From Nitrospira sp. (GTDB taxonomy: Bacteria; Nitrospirota; Nitrospiria; Nitrospirales; Nitrospiraceae), in the NCBI GenBank assembly GCA_019636875.1, contig JAHBWR010000005.1, positions 1-64,000 on the forward strand: DNA of 64,000 bases, read 5' to 3'. The notes below the pieces were generated by a model that worked only from the letters and a program-made list of their open reading frames with translations, was not told the origin of the DNA and did not search any database. The position numbers and the translations under genes were made by a program. This document shows positions 35,173-45,600 of this stretch, in pieces (the stretch's first letter is position 1; the number at the start of each line of letters is the position of its first letter).

Positions 35173-38100
35173 TTACAATTCTATGGCGACGCCACACCGC
35201 AGGAAAAGGCAATGGAACCGTGGTTCAACCCCCAGGACCTGTTTGGCAGCAGCCTTATAGACTTCTCCTTGCGTCCGGTACCGTTCAGCGCGAGCCGCCG
35301 CCTGATCCGCCGGAACCCCATCCGTCTTATAGTCGGCGATCCACAGCTCCCCTTCAACCCGATAGAGAAGATCCATGACTCCTTCCATCACCTGCCGCTC
35401 ACCCCATGGCATGCTAAATGGAACTTCACGACCGAGGATATGAGATGATTGCAGCCGTACATAGGCTTCCGATCGACCGAAGACCGCAAGAAGCGTCTTC
35501 ACCTCATCCTCGACTATTTCAGCATGGGCTTGTTCGGCTTGGCCAAGGACCGATCGAAGAACGGCGCCGACCGGATCCGATAACCCGGAGGGATCCCGTG
35601 AAAAATCCCATTGTTCCAGCAGGCGATGAGTCACCACGCCGACTAAACGACCAATAGCCGGATCCTGTCGAACGGCAACCCGCGCACCTCGAACACAGTC
35701 TTCCCCGTGGTCCAAACCCGTCGGCGTCAAATGGCGCAGGCTCTCGCCGGTTTTCTGCCATCGGGCAGTCCTCATCTCCCACAGACGAGCCAGCTCTTGT
35801 GGATCGATCGGCGTCTGGCCGTCTACCCCATCTATACGTCGCCGAGGCCGTTTTCGTTCCGGTGCCGCGACGACTCGTTGCGGAATCCTACTGGCTCCGA
35901 TGGTCAAGGCCTCGGTCGATCGATCTCCGATCTCTCCCGTCCCGATGTTTCGCAATAGCTCGAAGACCGTTTCGCCGACGGAACGGGCCGTTACTCCGCC
36001 CGACAAAAGCAGCATCTCTTTCGCTCTCGTCATCCCGACATAAAGCACCCGTCGCCGTTCGGCATCTTCTCGTAACCGCAGCTTGTGTTGGACCAGCACT
36101 GAACCAAGCGATCGATGCCGACCGAGGAAGAGCCCATAGGTGGCGCTCGACCAATCATAGGAGATCTGCGGCGCACTCCGCTCACGCCCACTCCCTTGGT
36201 GCAGACCCGGCAACACGACGATGGGGAATTCCAGCCCCTTGGCCTTATGAATCGTCAGCACGTGCACCGCCTCGAGTGATTCTTCGGCAAGCAGGCTTTC
36301 AGCCTCATCCGGCTGTTCCTCGAGTCGAGCGATCATCAGATCGACGAAGCCACTCAGCGTCATGTGCGGTCGGTCAGCGAGCGAGGCAGCCGTCTGCTTC
36401 ACTTTTAATAGATTGGCTACAGCCTGTTCCCCATGCAGCGACGCAGCGGCCAAATCGAGGATGGGCAATCGGTCACACACCAGATCAAGCGCGTCGGCCA
36501 GCGGCATAACGGGGATGGCTCGGTGGAGCCACAGCAGATGCTCATACAGTCGCCGCACGGCATCGGCGCGGACATGAGGCCATGTCCTCAGATTATCTGC
36601 CAAGAGATAGTTGAAATGCCCGGCCTCTTTGAGTTCATAGAGTTCTCGATCCGTCAGCCCTCCGAGCGGCGAGCGAAGGAGGCCAGTCATAGCAATTTCA
36701 TCATGCGGGTGGTCCAAAACACGCAGGAGATTGACGAAATCAATCACTTCTTGGCGGCGGTAGAAATGCTTCTCACCTTCGATCACATAGGGAATCTCGT
36801 GCCGTCGCAATGCATCGAGGTACGCATCGGCCTGCGTCAGTTTCCTGAACAGCAGCGCGACGTGACCCGGTTTCACCATGGATCGACTGAACACCTCCTC
36901 AACCAACCAGCGAGCCAGCACTTCGCTTTCAGCTCGTGTTGCGCCCGCTGCATCGAACGGTTCATCCTCGTCATCCGGCCTCGTCACGCAGAGATGGACA
37001 CCCGGCTCGATCAAAGTTGGCTTCCGCTGAGGACGTACCTCCAACCGTACGTTGGCCGGCTGGACCAGTGGACGTCGCTCAAAGAGCCGATCGAACGTTT
37101 CATTGACCGGTCCTAAAACCTCGCCATCACTGCGGAAGTTCGTCGTCAAGGCCTGCGCGATGCCGCCCTCAGACAGGACTTTGTCCACGACTCGATCGAA
37201 GGCTTCTATGTCAGCTCGCCGAAAGGCATAGATCGACTGTTTTGGATCTCCCACAATGAACAGCTTCCCCGGTTCGAGGACCATCTCTTGCCATCGGGCC
37301 GCTTGTGCTCCATGACGCTCGGAAACCGCCAAGATAATCTCATACTGCGTCGGGTCCGTGTCCTGAAACTCATCGATCAACAAGGCACGATATTCTCGTT
37401 TGATCCGCTCACGGAGGGTCGGGTATTCAAGGAGCAACCTCCTCGCCCTCGCCAACAACCCATCAAAAGAAAGCCAGCCCTGTCGAACAAATGTTTCTCG
37501 GATGTTCCGCACCAGTGGAATAAGGAGTTGCAGGAGGTCATTCAGAAAAGTGTGGTCGACCGTGAAAAGTTGTTGCGCGATCTCGATCAGGGCACCCGCC
37601 TCTCTGAAATCATGCTTCTCCCATCCAGCCACTGCACTCCCAAGATCTTTGTCGAGCCATGCTCGTTCTTCGATGGTCACATCTTGCCGGGCCGCCAACC
37701 CCTTGCTTGCCACAAGGTTCAGCACAGAAGCTGCAGCAGCCAGCATCTGCTCGACCTTACGGCGCTTCGGCCTGTCATGTTCGTTCAACAGCTGCTCGGC
37801 CCGTGCTCCCATGAGCTGCATCCAATCCGACAGAGCCGGCGATATCGCGGTTGAAGCAAGTTGTTGCTGCATCGCATCGAGATCAATCGATTCACTGCAC
37901 AAGGACCGGGCCAACGACCTGACTGCATCGAGCGTGGCCGATGACAAGATCGATCGCCAGACCGGATGGTGTTGGCCGTTGCGGCTCAATTCCTGATCGA
38001 GCCAGCAATCCCATGCCGCCGTGAACTGCTCTTCAAATCGCAGACCATCATCTTCCTTAAAATCAGGGTCGACGCCGCTTTCCAGCGGATGAAGTCGTAA

Positions 38101-38520
38101 CAGGTGTGCCGCGAAACTATGGAGGGTACCGATCTGCGCCTTTTCCAATTCGCGCAAGGCGGCCTTGGCACGCACAGCGATCGTCTCACCGGTCAGTCCA
38201 TACCGATCTTGGAGATCGCGCTTCGAAACAGCCCCTCCGTCGGCTGCTCGCAGCGTATCGGATTGTGGGTGGGCGAGGACGGTCAGCCGTTCTCGCAACC
38301 GCACCTTCATCTCGGTTGCCGCCTTGTTGGTGAATGTCAGTGCCACCACCTGCGTCATCGACACCGGGGCCGGTGCCTTCATGAGCAGATGGACGAGACG
38401 ATTGACGAGCAGGGTTGTCTTCCCGGTCCCTGCGCCCGCCACGACCACCACGTTTCGATCGAAGGTCGTCTCGGCCGACTCTCGGGCTGCACGATCCGGT
38501 ATGAGCAAATCGTTATGCAT
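35173..38520 (-). CDS. AddA-like UvrD helicase/nuclease
   Basis: 1115 aa. Superfamily I helicase: Walker A GAGTGKT (29-35), TFTNKAATEM, DEFQDTDPTQYE, GDPKQSIYAFRRAD, TTNFRSD, and VHVLTIHKAKGLEFPIVVLPG. C-terminal RecB-type nuclease with IADYKTDGV (about residue 1060). With the AddB-like gene just upstream (ATG overlaps its stop by 8 nt) it forms an AddAB double-strand-break resection complex that loads the recombinase. Confidence 0.93.
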   Translation of the reverse strand: MHNDLLIPDRAARESAETTFDRNVVVVAGAGTGKTTLLVNRLVHLLMKAPAPVSMTQVVALTFTNKAATEMKVRLRERLTVLAHPQSDTLRAADGGAVSKRDLQDRYGLTGETIAVRAKAALRELEKAQIGTLHSFAAHLLRLHPLESGVDPDFKEDDGLRFEEQFTAAWDCWLDQELSRNGQHHPVWRSILSSATLDAVRSLARSLCSESIDLDAMQQQLASTAISPALSDWMQLMGARAEQLLNEHDRPKRRKVEQMLAAAASVLNLVASKGLAARQDVTIEERAWLDKDLGSAVAGWEKHDFREAGALIEIAQQLFTVDHTFLNDLLQLLIPLVRNIRETFVRQGWLSFDGLLARARRLLLEYPTLRERIKREYRALLIDEFQDTDPTQYEIILAVSERHGAQAARWQEMVLEPGKLFIVGDPKQSIYAFRRADIEAFDRVVDKVLSEGGIAQALTTNFRSDGEVLGPVNETFDRLFERRPLVQPANVRLEVRPQRKPTLIEPGVHLCVTRPDDEDEPFDAAGATRAESEVLARWLVEEVFSRSMVKPGHVALLFRKLTQADAYLDALRRHEIPYVIEGEKHFYRRQEVIDFVNLLRVLDHPHDEIAMTGLLRSPLGGLTDRELYELKEAGHFNYLLADNLRTWPHVRADAVRRLYEHLLWLHRAIPVMPLADALDLVCDRLPILDLAAASLHGEQAVANLLKVKQTAASLADRPHMTLSGFVDLMIARLEEQPDEAESLLAEESLEAVHVLTIHKAKGLEFPIVVLPGLHQGSGRERSAPQISYDWSSATYGLFLGRHRSLGSVLVQHKLRLREDAERRRVLYVGMTRAKEMLLLSGGVTARSVGETVFELLRNIGTGEIGDRSTEALTIGASRIPQRVVAAPERKRPRRRIDGVDGQTPIDPQELARLWEMRTARWQKTGESLRHLTPTGLDHGEDCVRGARVAVRQDPAIGRLVGVVTHRLLEQWDFSRDPSGLSDPVGAVLRSVLGQAEQAHAEIVEDEVKTLLAVFGRSEAYVRLQSSHILGREVPFSMPWGERQVMEGVMDLLYRVEGELWIADYKTDGVPADQAAARAERYRTQGEVYKAAAKQVLGVEPRFHCLFLRCGVAIEL

Positions 38521-41500
38521 CGTTGATCTTCTGGGTACGCAGCCTCTTCAACTCTTTCGGCTCGGTTGCTCGATACGCTCTCCACCATGTCGGTGCATGC
38601 TCTCGCCGGCAGATCACACGAAACTCACAATGGTCGCAATAGCCGTCCGGGAGAATAAAAAAGCGCCCAGTCCGGACCCCGTCGATCACGGTCTTGATCG
38701 ACTGGTGGATCAACCTCCCGGTCTCTGAGGCCCACGATGGTGGATCAAACGACGAACAATCAATCGGCTTCGGCCACGTGGGTGCAAGAAACAGGAACTG
38801 GACATGACGAGCCGTGGACTGTCCAGAACCGGCAAGACAACTATAGAACGGTGGCTGCATCCGAATCCCACGGACCGCAGACTGGATCAGATTGCGATCT
38901 TCCGATTTCATGGCCGACCCAAGTTTGAACTTGTAGTCAACCACGCGCAGTGCACCGGAGTGTCGGTGCCGATCAAGTCGATCGATTCGCCCCCGGACCT
39001 TCAACGAATCCCCGTCTATAATATCGGGGATCACTCCCTCCCCATCCACTTCAAAGGCAATCGGTTGGTACGGATGCGCTGTCTGATCCGCTTCGTCTGC
39101 CTCCACAGCCGCCGTGATAAGCATCACGATCTGTTCTTTCTGCAGCTCCCACAAGAGATAGTGACCGGTTCGATGTTCCGCTTCGAGCTCTGCGGCTGCT
39201 TGTTCAACCGATATGCAGATCGCTTGCTTCTTCATATCGTCCGTGGCTTGTACAACCGGCCATCCAGACTGCACAAGTTGTTCGTAGCACCGACGTAAGG
39301 CGGCGTGGCAGAACGTCCCTACCAGCGCCACATCAGGCTGTTGCAACATCGAACGGCGGCTCGGCTCGAGTCGCAGCACATCTGAAGCAAAGTATTGGAA
39401 GGGACAGCGCGCATACCGTTCGATCGGCGTTGGAGCCACACCCCGATCCATGAGCCGAGCCCAATGGGACTCGACCGCTCCGACCATCCCATCGAACGAA
39501 TTCAGCTTACTACCTTCCTCTTCGATGCGATCCAGCGCCGCGTAGGCATGTTGGAAGGAGGCGACGTCGCGCCCGAGCGCTTGGACCAGTTCGACAGGGT
39601 CTTGCCCGTTCAAAGCCATCCATTGAGTCAGTTCGGGAGGTGGTAAGAACCTCGTAATCATCGGCCGTTGCGTCACTCGATCAGTCACACGGCGAGGTAC
39701 CACATCGATCGGTTGTTCGTGAGCGCTGAACCGCCGGCGAGCGTCTTCGACATAGGAAGAGGTCGCCAGCATCCGTCCCGTTTCATCCGCCCGTTGAGAG
39801 GAGAGATAGAGCCTCTGACTGGCGGCCTGACAGAGCAGGCGGAAGAGCAGCATCTCCTCCTCATAGGCTGTTAATTTCTCGTCGATCTTGAATCCAAGTG
39901 TGGCCTCGAGAACACGCCGATGGCGATCCCTCAGAAAGGCATCTTCCCGAATATAGCGCGGAAACACTTTCTCGTTCAGGCCGAGGATGAATAGCGCCTT
40001 AAATGGGATTCCGCGAGCTGCCATCACGTCGAGCACCATCACCCCATGCGAAGAGCTATCGCGAAGAGGAATTCTCGTTCGTTCGAAGGTGTGCGTCAGC
40101 AGTTCCACGAATTCCGCCCAGGTCATCTCTTCGGTGAGCGGCTCCAATTCCAAAAGGATGCCCCAGACATGATCGATGGCATCCCACAGCCCAGGCCGGT
40201 GAACAATCTGAGCACGCTCGGCAGATAATTCTGCGACATCCGGCCGCTGTAGACGCCGCTCGACCAGAGTCCGGCAAGCCGTGACCAGCTGGCCGATCGT
40301 GCCTCGCAACGGTAGGTTCGTGCAGTCGTCCATGAGTTGTGAGACCACCTGCCAGAGGAGATCGATCACTCCCGTCGAAATTGCAAGGGAGCCGATTGGG
40401 CTCTCATCTTCTTCAACGATTAATGCAGCATGACTGGCCCGTTCCAACCACCTCCACTCCTCAACCCCGCGAGTGATATGAAGGGCTTGAACCAGCACTT
40501 TCCATTGGTCGGGGCGATACGACTCCGACAGGTCGTCGAAGAGATCAGTTTTATAGAGCGGGGATGTCACCACATCGAGGACGGCCCCGCGATAGAAATC
40601 ACGTAACGGGAGGGAAGCTAGTTGCAGTACGAGCTTGCAGATCGGTTCGTGAATCAATGGTCTCGATGCGGTCGTCTGGAAGGGAATCCGATGGCGATCG
40701 AAGATCGACTGAAGAACCGGGCTGTAGGGGTCGAGAGTCCTAGCAGCGATGCCGATCTCATCGAACCGATAGCCGTTGGTTTCAACCAGATCGAGAATCG
40801 TGCGGCAGGTGGCTGCCAATTCTTCTTCCACGCCGATCACACTTCTGAGGGTAAGCTGGACAGAATGCTCCGTGACATGAGCAGAGTCCTGCTTCAATCG
40901 GATCGCTGCCTTGTCCGGCACTGCCAACGGTTGGATGTACCGATCGAAAAAGCGCCGAGCGAATGCATAGGCCGGATCATCCTCCAGTGGGAAAAACAAG
41001 GTTGTGTCCTTGATCCGGCTGACGGCTCCAAAGAAAGACAGCTGTACCTGTGTGAGATCATAGAACCCGTAATAGAACACGTGCTTCAACGACTGGAGGT
41101 ACGAAGCGGTCGGGATGAAAGGAAGAAGCGCCTCCGCCAAATCATCTTGCGTTCCAGCCTCTAGGGTTCTGCCGGCCTCCTTCACGGCCGCGTAGAGCGA
41201 GATGAGGGCTCCGAGCCACTCCCGGTCGTCCTCCTCAAAATACCCTTCTCCGAGGCTTTGCCATACCTGCTTCGGATCGACATCGGCATCCCGCACGTCA
41301 CGAATCGTCGCCCAGAGCGCCCCCCAAGTTCCAGAAGATTGCCCAATGCGTTGTAGCGGAACCTGGCTGGAGAGCTTGCTGCGAACGATGTGACGGACCA
41401 ATCGCTCAAAGAACAACTCATCCACTAGACGCGGCAATGGGCAACGACCCGAGACTTCTCCGGCCAGCCGCAGAGCGAGTTGGTGAAAGGTCTGTATATG

Positions 41501-41683
41501 AAGATTCAGAAAAGACAACCCCTGTTCGACAGACAGGAGCGTGCGCAGACGATCAGCGAGTGGTGTGGAGGGAACGAAGATGCCGATCGGTGCAAGAGGA
41601 TCGGTAACCTTGGCGCGCGTGAGATGATCGACAAGCGCGGTTTCGAGAACAGGGTGAAAGCGACCGGTGATGACCCGCAACAT
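38513..41683 (-). CDS. AddB-like inactivated-helicase / PD-(D/E)XK nuclease
   Basis: 1056 aa. The N-terminal half resembles an inactivated helicase; the C-terminus is a PD-(D/E)XK nuclease with VVDYKF and an iron-sulfur staple: a Cys in YARCPFQYFA and C-x2-C-x5-C in YCDHCEFRVICRRE, as in AddB. Partner of the AddA-like protein; the reading frames overlap by 8 nt. Start ATG 41683, 16 nt behind the zinc-ribbon microgene. Confidence 0.9.
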   Translation of the reverse strand: MLRVITGRFHPVLETALVDHLTRAKVTDPLAPIGIFVPSTPLADRLRTLLSVEQGLSFLNLHIQTFHQLALRLAGEVSGRCPLPRLVDELFFERLVRHIVRSKLSSQVPLQRIGQSSGTWGALWATIRDVRDADVDPKQVWQSLGEGYFEEDDREWLGALISLYAAVKEAGRTLEAGTQDDLAEALLPFIPTASYLQSLKHVFYYGFYDLTQVQLSFFGAVSRIKDTTLFFPLEDDPAYAFARRFFDRYIQPLAVPDKAAIRLKQDSAHVTEHSVQLTLRSVIGVEEELAATCRTILDLVETNGYRFDEIGIAARTLDPYSPVLQSIFDRHRIPFQTTASRPLIHEPICKLVLQLASLPLRDFYRGAVLDVVTSPLYKTDLFDDLSESYRPDQWKVLVQALHITRGVEEWRWLERASHAALIVEEDESPIGSLAISTGVIDLLWQVVSQLMDDCTNLPLRGTIGQLVTACRTLVERRLQRPDVAELSAERAQIVHRPGLWDAIDHVWGILLELEPLTEEMTWAEFVELLTHTFERTRIPLRDSSSHGVMVLDVMAARGIPFKALFILGLNEKVFPRYIREDAFLRDRHRRVLEATLGFKIDEKLTAYEEEMLLFRLLCQAASQRLYLSSQRADETGRMLATSSYVEDARRRFSAHEQPIDVVPRRVTDRVTQRPMITRFLPPPELTQWMALNGQDPVELVQALGRDVASFQHAYAALDRIEEEGSKLNSFDGMVGAVESHWARLMDRGVAPTPIERYARCPFQYFASDVLRLEPSRRSMLQQPDVALVGTFCHAALRRCYEQLVQSGWPVVQATDDMKKQAICISVEQAAAELEAEHRTGHYLLWELQKEQIVMLITAAVEADEADQTAHPYQPIAFEVDGEGVIPDIIDGDSLKVRGRIDRLDRHRHSGALRVVDYKFKLGSAMKSEDRNLIQSAVRGIRMQPPFYSCLAGSGQSTARHVQFLFLAPTWPKPIDCSSFDPPSWASETGRLIHQSIKTVIDGVRTGRFFILPDGYCDHCEFRVICRREHAPTWWRAYRATEPKELKRLRTQKINDA

Positions 41684-41699
41684 GGTCGGTCATTGTACG

Positions 41700-41858
41700 C
41701 TACCCGGTCTCCGGTCCCAAGAGCTCGCCGTTACAATCGACGCACGCCCAGTCGCCGTCGATAAACGACATGGGATCGCCACAGATCGGGCAATCCGGCG
41801 GAGGTCCCTTGGCAATGAGTGGAAGAAGATCTGGAAGCTCGTTATCGTCTTCGTCCAT
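41700..41858 (-). CDS. 52-aa zinc-ribbon microprotein
   Basis: ATG at 41858, TAG at 41702-41700. The peptide has an acidic start (MDEDDNELPDLLP), then CPIC and CVDC pairs that form one zinc ribbon, with MSFIDGDWA between them and a short acidic tail. It begins 6 nt after the stop of the thioredoxin-like gene (GGAAG ribosome site inside that gap) and ends 16 nt before addB, so it is embedded in the operon. Function unknown. Confidence 0.8.
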   Translation of the reverse strand: MDEDDNELPDLLPLIAKGPPPDCPICGDPMSFIDGDWACVDCNGELLGPETG

Positions 41859-41864
41859 CACTTC

Positions 41865-42131
41865 CTAGCCTTCCCGTTGTTTAATCTTGAGTTGAAGGGC
41901 CTTTTCTGCGCTCTCCCGACTCGGAACGCCGACGAACGTCAGCTTTCCGTCGAGAATTGTCGCAGGCACGGCCCGGACAGAATGGCGGTCCGCCAACTCC
42001 TGACCATCCTTCGTGGTGATATCCACTTCCCGATAGGAAAAGCTGTATTTCACACGCAACTGTTTCCACAGGCTCTTCGCCGACGGACAAGCTCCGCAGC
42101 TGGGCGAGACAAGCAAGGTAACATTCGGCAT
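41865..42131 (-). CDS. Thioredoxin/glutaredoxin-like protein
   Basis: 88 aa from the ATG at 42131 (MPNVTLLVSPSCGACPSAK). Redox motif CGAC in the glutaredoxin position; VPATILDGKLTFVGVPS supplies the cis-Pro. Small thiol-disulfide oxidoreductase. First gene of the leftward unit leading to addBA. Confidence 0.87.
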   Translation of the reverse strand: MPNVTLLVSPSCGACPSAKSLWKQLRVKYSFSYREVDITTKDGQELADRHSVRAVPATILDGKLTFVGVPSRESAEKALQLKIKQREG

Positions 42132-42296
42132 AACGCTTCCAGAATAAGTCCAAAAATATTCAACTGAAGTGATCTTAGCATCCGCGGAAAACGGCACGCA
42201 AGGACGGGAGAGGGCTCGTTCCAAATTTCAGTAGCCACTAGGTACAGCTGGCAGTGGAAAGGTTTCTCACAAAGGCGTAAGGTGTGTGCATCGCAT

Positions 42297-43271
42297 ATGA
42301 GAAGACATATCGGGTACATCTCCCTCTGGCTCGTCGTCACAGTATTACTCTTCAATTCTGCGGCTATTGCTGAGGACAACAAACAAGATTCGTCCGCGCT
42401 GCGTGTCCTGACTTACAACCTACTCCATGACGGACCCTGGTCGGGATTCTTCGAGAACGGCACCCACCTCGAAGAGCGACTGGACATGACCATTCAGGAA
42501 CTGCAGCGGCTGCAACCTGACGTGATCGCGCTTCAGGAAGCATCGGACAGCCGAAAGCATGGCAACGTCCCACAACGGATTGCCGATGCGCTTGGGTATC
42601 AGATGGTGTTCGAGCCTGCGACCCAACACATTTCCGGGCTCCGCTTCCTAGATCGGCTGATCACCTCAGCCATCGGCTTCAAAGAAGGACCGGCGATCTT
42701 AAGCCGCTATCCAATCGTGGCCTGGGAAGTCTACGACCTGCCTCGCTGTGAACGACGCATGGATCCCCGCATTCTTCTGCGCGCTGCCATCGACGCCCCA
42801 GACGGACCGGTCCAAGTCTTTTCAACTCATACGTCGAAAGGAGACGACTGCCAACTCGAACGAGTCGGAGAGGTGTTTCGTGAATATCGAGGGACGGGAC
42901 GAGCGATTCTGATGGGCGACTTGAACACCGGTGATCAGTCTGCTGTTCTTGCTGAATGGCAAAAAGAGCCCGGATTCATCGATGTCTTTCGAGTTGCGAA
43001 TCCAGGAATATCCGGCGGTACCGTTTGGCAGAACATCCACGTCGAATGGCCCACCGCCGATCGCCGCGTCGATTTTATTTTTTTGGCGGATGGGACAAAC
43101 GGGAAGGATCCAGTCGTGCGCGCCAGCCGCCTGGCGTTTGATCAACCCGGTCTCCTCCCCAACGGCGATGCACTTTGGCCATCAGACCATCGTGGTGTGC
43201 TGGCCGATATAGAGTTAGCGCCGGTCGAGAGCCCTCGAATGAGCCGGCTTTCTAAGATGAAGAGTCGGTAA
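42297..43271 (+). CDS. Secreted endonuclease/exonuclease/phosphatase family protein
   Basis: 324 aa. N-terminal signal (about 1-24), then an EEP fold: LRVLTYNLLHDG, VIALQEAS (catalytic Glu), VFSTHTSKGDD, LMGDLNTGD, and C-terminal SDHRGVLADIEL. Acts outside the cytoplasm on nucleic acids, phospholipid head groups or sugar phosphates; substrate not resolvable. Start at the ATG 42297; an upstream GTG at 42282 is possible. Confidence 0.87.
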   Translation: MRRHIGYISLWLVVTVLLFNSAAIAEDNKQDSSALRVLTYNLLHDGPWSGFFENGTHLEERLDMTIQELQRLQPDVIALQEASDSRKHGNVPQRIADALGYQMVFEPATQHISGLRFLDRLITSAIGFKEGPAILSRYPIVAWEVYDLPRCERRMDPRILLRAAIDAPDGPVQVFSTHTSKGDDCQLERVGEVFREYRGTGRAILMGDLNTGDQSAVLAEWQKEPGFIDVFRVANPGISGGTVWQNIHVEWPTADRRVDFIFLADGTNGKDPVVRASRLAFDQPGLLPNGDALWPSDHRGVLADIELAPVESPRMSRLSKMKSR

Positions 43272-43318
43272 CAGTCCATGAGTAATTGTGTTTAAGCCAC
43301 CTAATTCAGATGGTGTTT

Positions 43319-44731
43319 TCATACGCTGGCAGGCTCCGGTCTGGGGTTATGCCAACCTCCGTCTGCGCTAATGAGCATATCAGCCTCTTGAGGCCCCCAA
43401 CTGCCTTCCTTGTACGGATGGGCCTGGTGATGAGTCGTCAGCACAGGGTCGACTACCGCCCAAGCAGCCTCCACCGCCTCTTCACGGGTGAAGAGCGCGC
43501 CGTTACCTGCCATGGCATCGCCTAAGAGTCGCTCATAAGGCGTTTCTTCTCCCGATCGTTCTTCAAGCAGATAGAGCTCCCGTTGATCGCCAATAAACTC
43601 TTTCCCCGCGCGTTTGACGCGAGCAGCAAGAGCGACGGCTGAGCTGGGGGAAAGACGAAAACGCAGATAATTGGCTCGCCCGGCTATCGGTCTTGAATCG
43701 TCAAACAGCCGTTGCGGAGGAGGCTTCAGTTGCACGAGGACCTCAGCAGCCGTTGCGGCCAGACATTTACCCGAACGCAGATACCACGGTACTCCCTCCC
43801 AGCGCCATGAGTCGATAAAGAGCCGCAACGCACAAAATGTCTCGACATCGGATCCTTTGGCTACCCCAGGCTCTTGTCGGTAGCCGGTGTATTGGCCACG
43901 CACCACATCGTCTGGTCGCAGAGGGCGCATAGCATGAAAGACCTTGCCTTTCTCACTATGGACGGCACCATATCCCTGATAGGCTGGCGGCTCCATTGCC
44001 AGCAGCGCGACGATCTGGAACAGATGGTTCTGGATGACGTCGCGCAAACAACCAGCGGTTTCATAAAACTTGCCACGACCTCTAACACTGAAATTTTCAG
44101 CGAGTGTGATTTGAACACTGGCCACACAATTGCGGTTCCAAATCGGCTCAAGGAACGAATTGGCAAACCTGAAATAGAGGATATTCATGATCGCCTCCTT
44201 GCCGAGGAAGTGATCGATGCGGAAGATCGAGTCTTCAGGGAACACGGACTGAGAGATGCGGTTAAGTTCCCGCGCAGAAGCCAGATCACGTCCGAACGGT
44301 TTTTCGATGATCACACGCGCACCCTTTGCCAAACCCGCAGCACCGAGCCCTTGGATGACCGGTATGAATAGCGAGGGGGGGATAGCGAGATAATGCGCCG
44401 GGCATTCGGCATCGCCCAGTGCCTGTTTGAGCGCCTGGAACGTACTAGCGTCGTTGTAATCACCGCTCACGTACCGCAGAAGAGCGAGCAGGTGGTCGAT
44501 AGCATCCCGATCATCGCACATGCCAGCCTGCTTAATACTGTCCGTCGTGTGGTTGCGTAGTTGCGCCAGGCTCCACTTCGGAGCCGCGATTCCCACCACA
44601 GGCACCTTAAGAACACCCTGCTTGGCCATTACGTAAAGTGCCGGTAAAATCATCTTGTGGGCCAGATCCCCCGTGACGCCAAAGAGCACCAGGGCATCGG
44701 ACCGTTTGGCACTGCCATCAGTCTCACTCAT
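43319..44731 (-). CDS. zwf: Glucose-6-phosphate 1-dehydrogenase
   Basis: 470 aa. NADP-binding [19 protein letters not shown], active-site [21 protein letters not shown], and the substrate-region blocks [11 protein letters not shown] and [13 protein letters not shown]. First step of the oxidative pentose-phosphate pathway, NADPH source. No gnd or pgl is adjacent. Confidence 0.96.
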   Translation of the reverse strand: MSETDGSAKRSDALVLFGVTGDLAHKMILPALYVMAKQGVLKVPVVGIAAPKWSLAQLRNHTTDSIKQAGMCDDRDAIDHLLALLRYVSGDYNDASTFQALKQALGDAECPAHYLAIPPSLFIPVIQGLGAAGLAKGARVIIEKPFGRDLASARELNRISQSVFPEDSIFRIDHFLGKEAIMNILYFRFANSFLEPIWNRNCVASVQITLAENFSVRGRGKFYETAGCLRDVIQNHLFQIVALLAMEPPAYQGYGAVHSEKGKVFHAMRPLRPDDVVRGQYTGYRQEPGVAKGSDVETFCALRLFIDSWRWEGVPWYLRSGKCLAATAAEVLVQLKPPPQRLFDDSRPIAGRANYLRFRLSPSSAVALAARVKRAGKEFIGDQRELYLLEERSGEETPYERLLGDAMAGNGALFTREEAVEAAWAVVDPVLTTHHQAHPYKEGSWGPQEADMLISADGGWHNPRPEPASV

Positions 44732-45600
44732 TCACCACGTCCTTTCCTGAAGGTCTTCTGTCGTGAGCGCCATTTCCCCTCATCTTCTGCCTTTGATTCC
44801 CGATCTACGAGGATAGCATGTAGGTTTAGGTTCTCCCTACCTATGTGTTCCCGACAATGCGCTCCTTCATGGACAAGAGGCATTGCACTGGACAACCTGT
44901 CCTGCACCGGACAGTTCGTCCAGGTCGGTCGATTAAGCAGTCTCATGATCCAGTTACATGCCCCCATTATTCCGGTAGATCACTTTCCCGGAACAGAAAG
45001 AGCGATGATCGGCACCCCTGAAACTCGGATCATGAGACTCGAGCAAAATAAATGCCGTCGGAAGGAGCTGATATGCACTAGCGCAAATAGGGCCATCGCA
45101 CGAATGAAGATCCTCGTATTCTTTGTTGCAAGGTTCAGCTTGGACGAAATAGTGGGTCATTATGTCACATTGGATCAAAATGACACGTATCTGACCATTG
45201 AAATTATTGGTCAAAAGCTTTTCCAGCAGCTGTGCTCATCGGCATACCATTGGGCGTTGTTTTTACCATAAAACGCACACTTCCCTAATCTCATCAATCT
45301 CTTCCATAGAACGCCTGAGACAGCTCGTCGCTCGGCATACACATTGCTGAAGCTGTAGTGTACGTCGTGCATTCCATCCAACAGAGAAGAGCGATGTCAT
45401 GCCTCGACGAGAGTCCATAAAGACCCGTACGGCAGCAGGCGCTTCGGCTAAATTTGTCTAGAACACAGGGTGGGAAGCGTGATCGCCAGTCTGGAAGAGA
45501 GAACCGGTGAAGAACTCATCCGCCAACTTCTTGCCTCCATTGCTCATATCGATTGAGGAAGTGAGGCCATAATCGTTATGTAAGGATTTCTGTTGCACGC
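44732..45600. other. Long intergenic region upstream of the RND pump
   Basis: About 870 bases without a convincing gene. It contains the sigma54-type promoter at 45332-45348. A TGTCA-N13-TGACA pair at 45164-45186 lies about 150 bp further upstream, a usual distance for an enhancer-binding protein. A rightward open frame at 44657-45271 has no ribosome site and no family pattern. Confidence 0.5.
45332..45348 (+). promoter_or_regulatory. Possible sigma54 (-24/-12) promoter of RND-1
   Basis: TCGGCATACACATTGCT: GG at 45334-45335, GC at 45346-45347, exactly 10 bases between, with the TTGCT of the -12 element. It lies 254 nt before the RND start, so the leader would be long. Confidence 0.45.

Noticed and set aside
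36433-37116. Long rightward open frames inside addA and addB
   Set aside because: They lie fully inside strongly supported helicase/nuclease genes on the other strand and show no domains.
44657-45271. Rightward 204-codon open frame upstream of RND-1
   Set aside because: It begins inside zwf on the opposite strand, has no ribosome site and no family pattern.
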